Shown here piece after piece: positions 6,421 to 6,630 of a stretch of 6,630 nucleotides of DNA. Where the stretch lies: assembly GCA_003641345.1 (NCBI GenBank), contig QNAD01000115.1, positions 1 through 6,630 on the forward strand. The letters run 5' to 3'. This DNA comes from Candidatus Zixiibacteriota bacterium. GTDB lineage: Bacteria; Zixibacteria; MSB-5A5; GN15; FEB-12. The position numbers and the translations under genes were made by a program. The stretch's first letter is position 1, and every line of letters starts with the position of its first letter. The notes below the pieces were generated by a model, which was given only the letters and a program-made list of their open reading frames with translations, was not told the DNA's origin and made no database searches.

Positions 6421-6440
6421 CATCATCCAAAAAGATGATG
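6421..6440. repeat. Short hairpin CATCATC/GATGATG
   Basis: A perfect 7-bp stem, CATCATC (6421-6427) / GATGATG (6434-6440), with a CAAAAA loop. It lies at the right edge of the GC-richer island. No T-tract follows on the + strand, so it is probably not a terminator. Confidence 0.6.
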
Positions 6441-6630
6441 CTATATATCTTTCTAAAGAACTATCAAAATTGACATTCTTATTTACTCTCCTAAAAGAGC
6501 AAATTTGAAAGATAAACTCAAACCAATTACAAAAACTTTAACAATGTTATTTAATTATAAAAAAAGACTGCTAAGCCTTAACGATACTCCTTTGTCAAAA
6601 AAAGAATTTAATTTGTTAAAACGTTAGCAA

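Larger units (their letters stand above)
6166..6630. other. Gene-free tail: stem-loop island followed by AT-rich DNA
   Basis: No recognised protein or RNA gene. It begins with a 19-base pyrimidine tract (6172-6190) and an AT-rich near-palindrome TTGTA...TACAA (6202-6218). From about 6241 to 6420 the GC content rises to roughly 40-48%, against about one-third elsewhere, and several inverted repeats are packed together. After 6440 the sequence is again very AT-rich. A frame runs open from 6457 to a TAG at 6625-6627 (56 codons) but has its first ATG only at 6544. That leaves a 27-codon reading without a clear ribosome site; it may be a gene remnant or nothing. A 69-codon + frame from GTG 6229 and a 49-codon - strand frame (6347 to 6198) cross the stem-loops and resemble no family I know. 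Confidence 0.6.

Noticed and set aside
6229..6438. 69-codon + strand ORF
   Set aside because: GTG start without a ribosome site; it runs straight through several inverted repeats and has no recognisable domain.

Overview
The window is a stretch of bacterial chromosome, about one-third GC by eye, with every recognisable gene on the + strand. A SWIB-domain protein with a lysine-rich repeat tail, a prolyl oligopeptidase anchored as a lipoprotein, and a DUF1015 gene next to serA and serC together suggest the Bacteroidota/Chlorobiota/Ignavibacteriota (FCB) group. This is an inference from gene content and composition; there is no rRNA or other marker to prove it. Usable Shine-Dalgarno sequences (AAGGAG, AAAGGA) and a textbook sigma70-like promoter argue against a typical flavobacterial translation and promoter style.

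Layout. Positions 2-514 hold the 3' part of a SWIB-domain gene that is cut by the left edge. Its first 255 visible bases are 17 tandem 15-bp units encoding (V-A/V/T-K-K-K). A strong intrinsic terminator follows (537-565), then a sigma70-like promoter (575-603). This drives a single gene for a secreted prolyl oligopeptidase lipoprotein (627-2729) with an intact Ser557/Asp640/His675 triad.

After a 139-bp AT-rich gap carrying a perfect CRP-type palindrome (2835-2850) comes a tight three-gene operon: DUF1015 protein (2869-4113), a short ACT-less SerA-like dehydrogenase (4129-5016) and phosphoserine aminotransferase SerC (5021-6109). Gaps are 15 and 4 bp, and a terminator hairpin lies at 6135-6162. 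SerA and SerC make O-phosphoserine from 3-phosphoglycerate. No phosphoserine phosphatase gene is present in the window. The DUF1015 protein carries a DGHHR motif like the one used by ParB/sulfiredoxin-fold enzymes, which include the free serine kinase SerK, so it is a reasonable candidate for a step at the serine/phosphoserine node.

The last 460 bases (6170-6630) contain no gene I recognise. They hold a GC-richer island (about 6241-6420) with a run of stem-loops, then very AT-rich sequence with a 56-codon open stretch that lacks an early start codon. The points most worth a second look are the DUF1015-serA-serC operon with its CRP-like operator, two non-standard residues at key SerA positions (His160, Asp247), and the stem-loop island.
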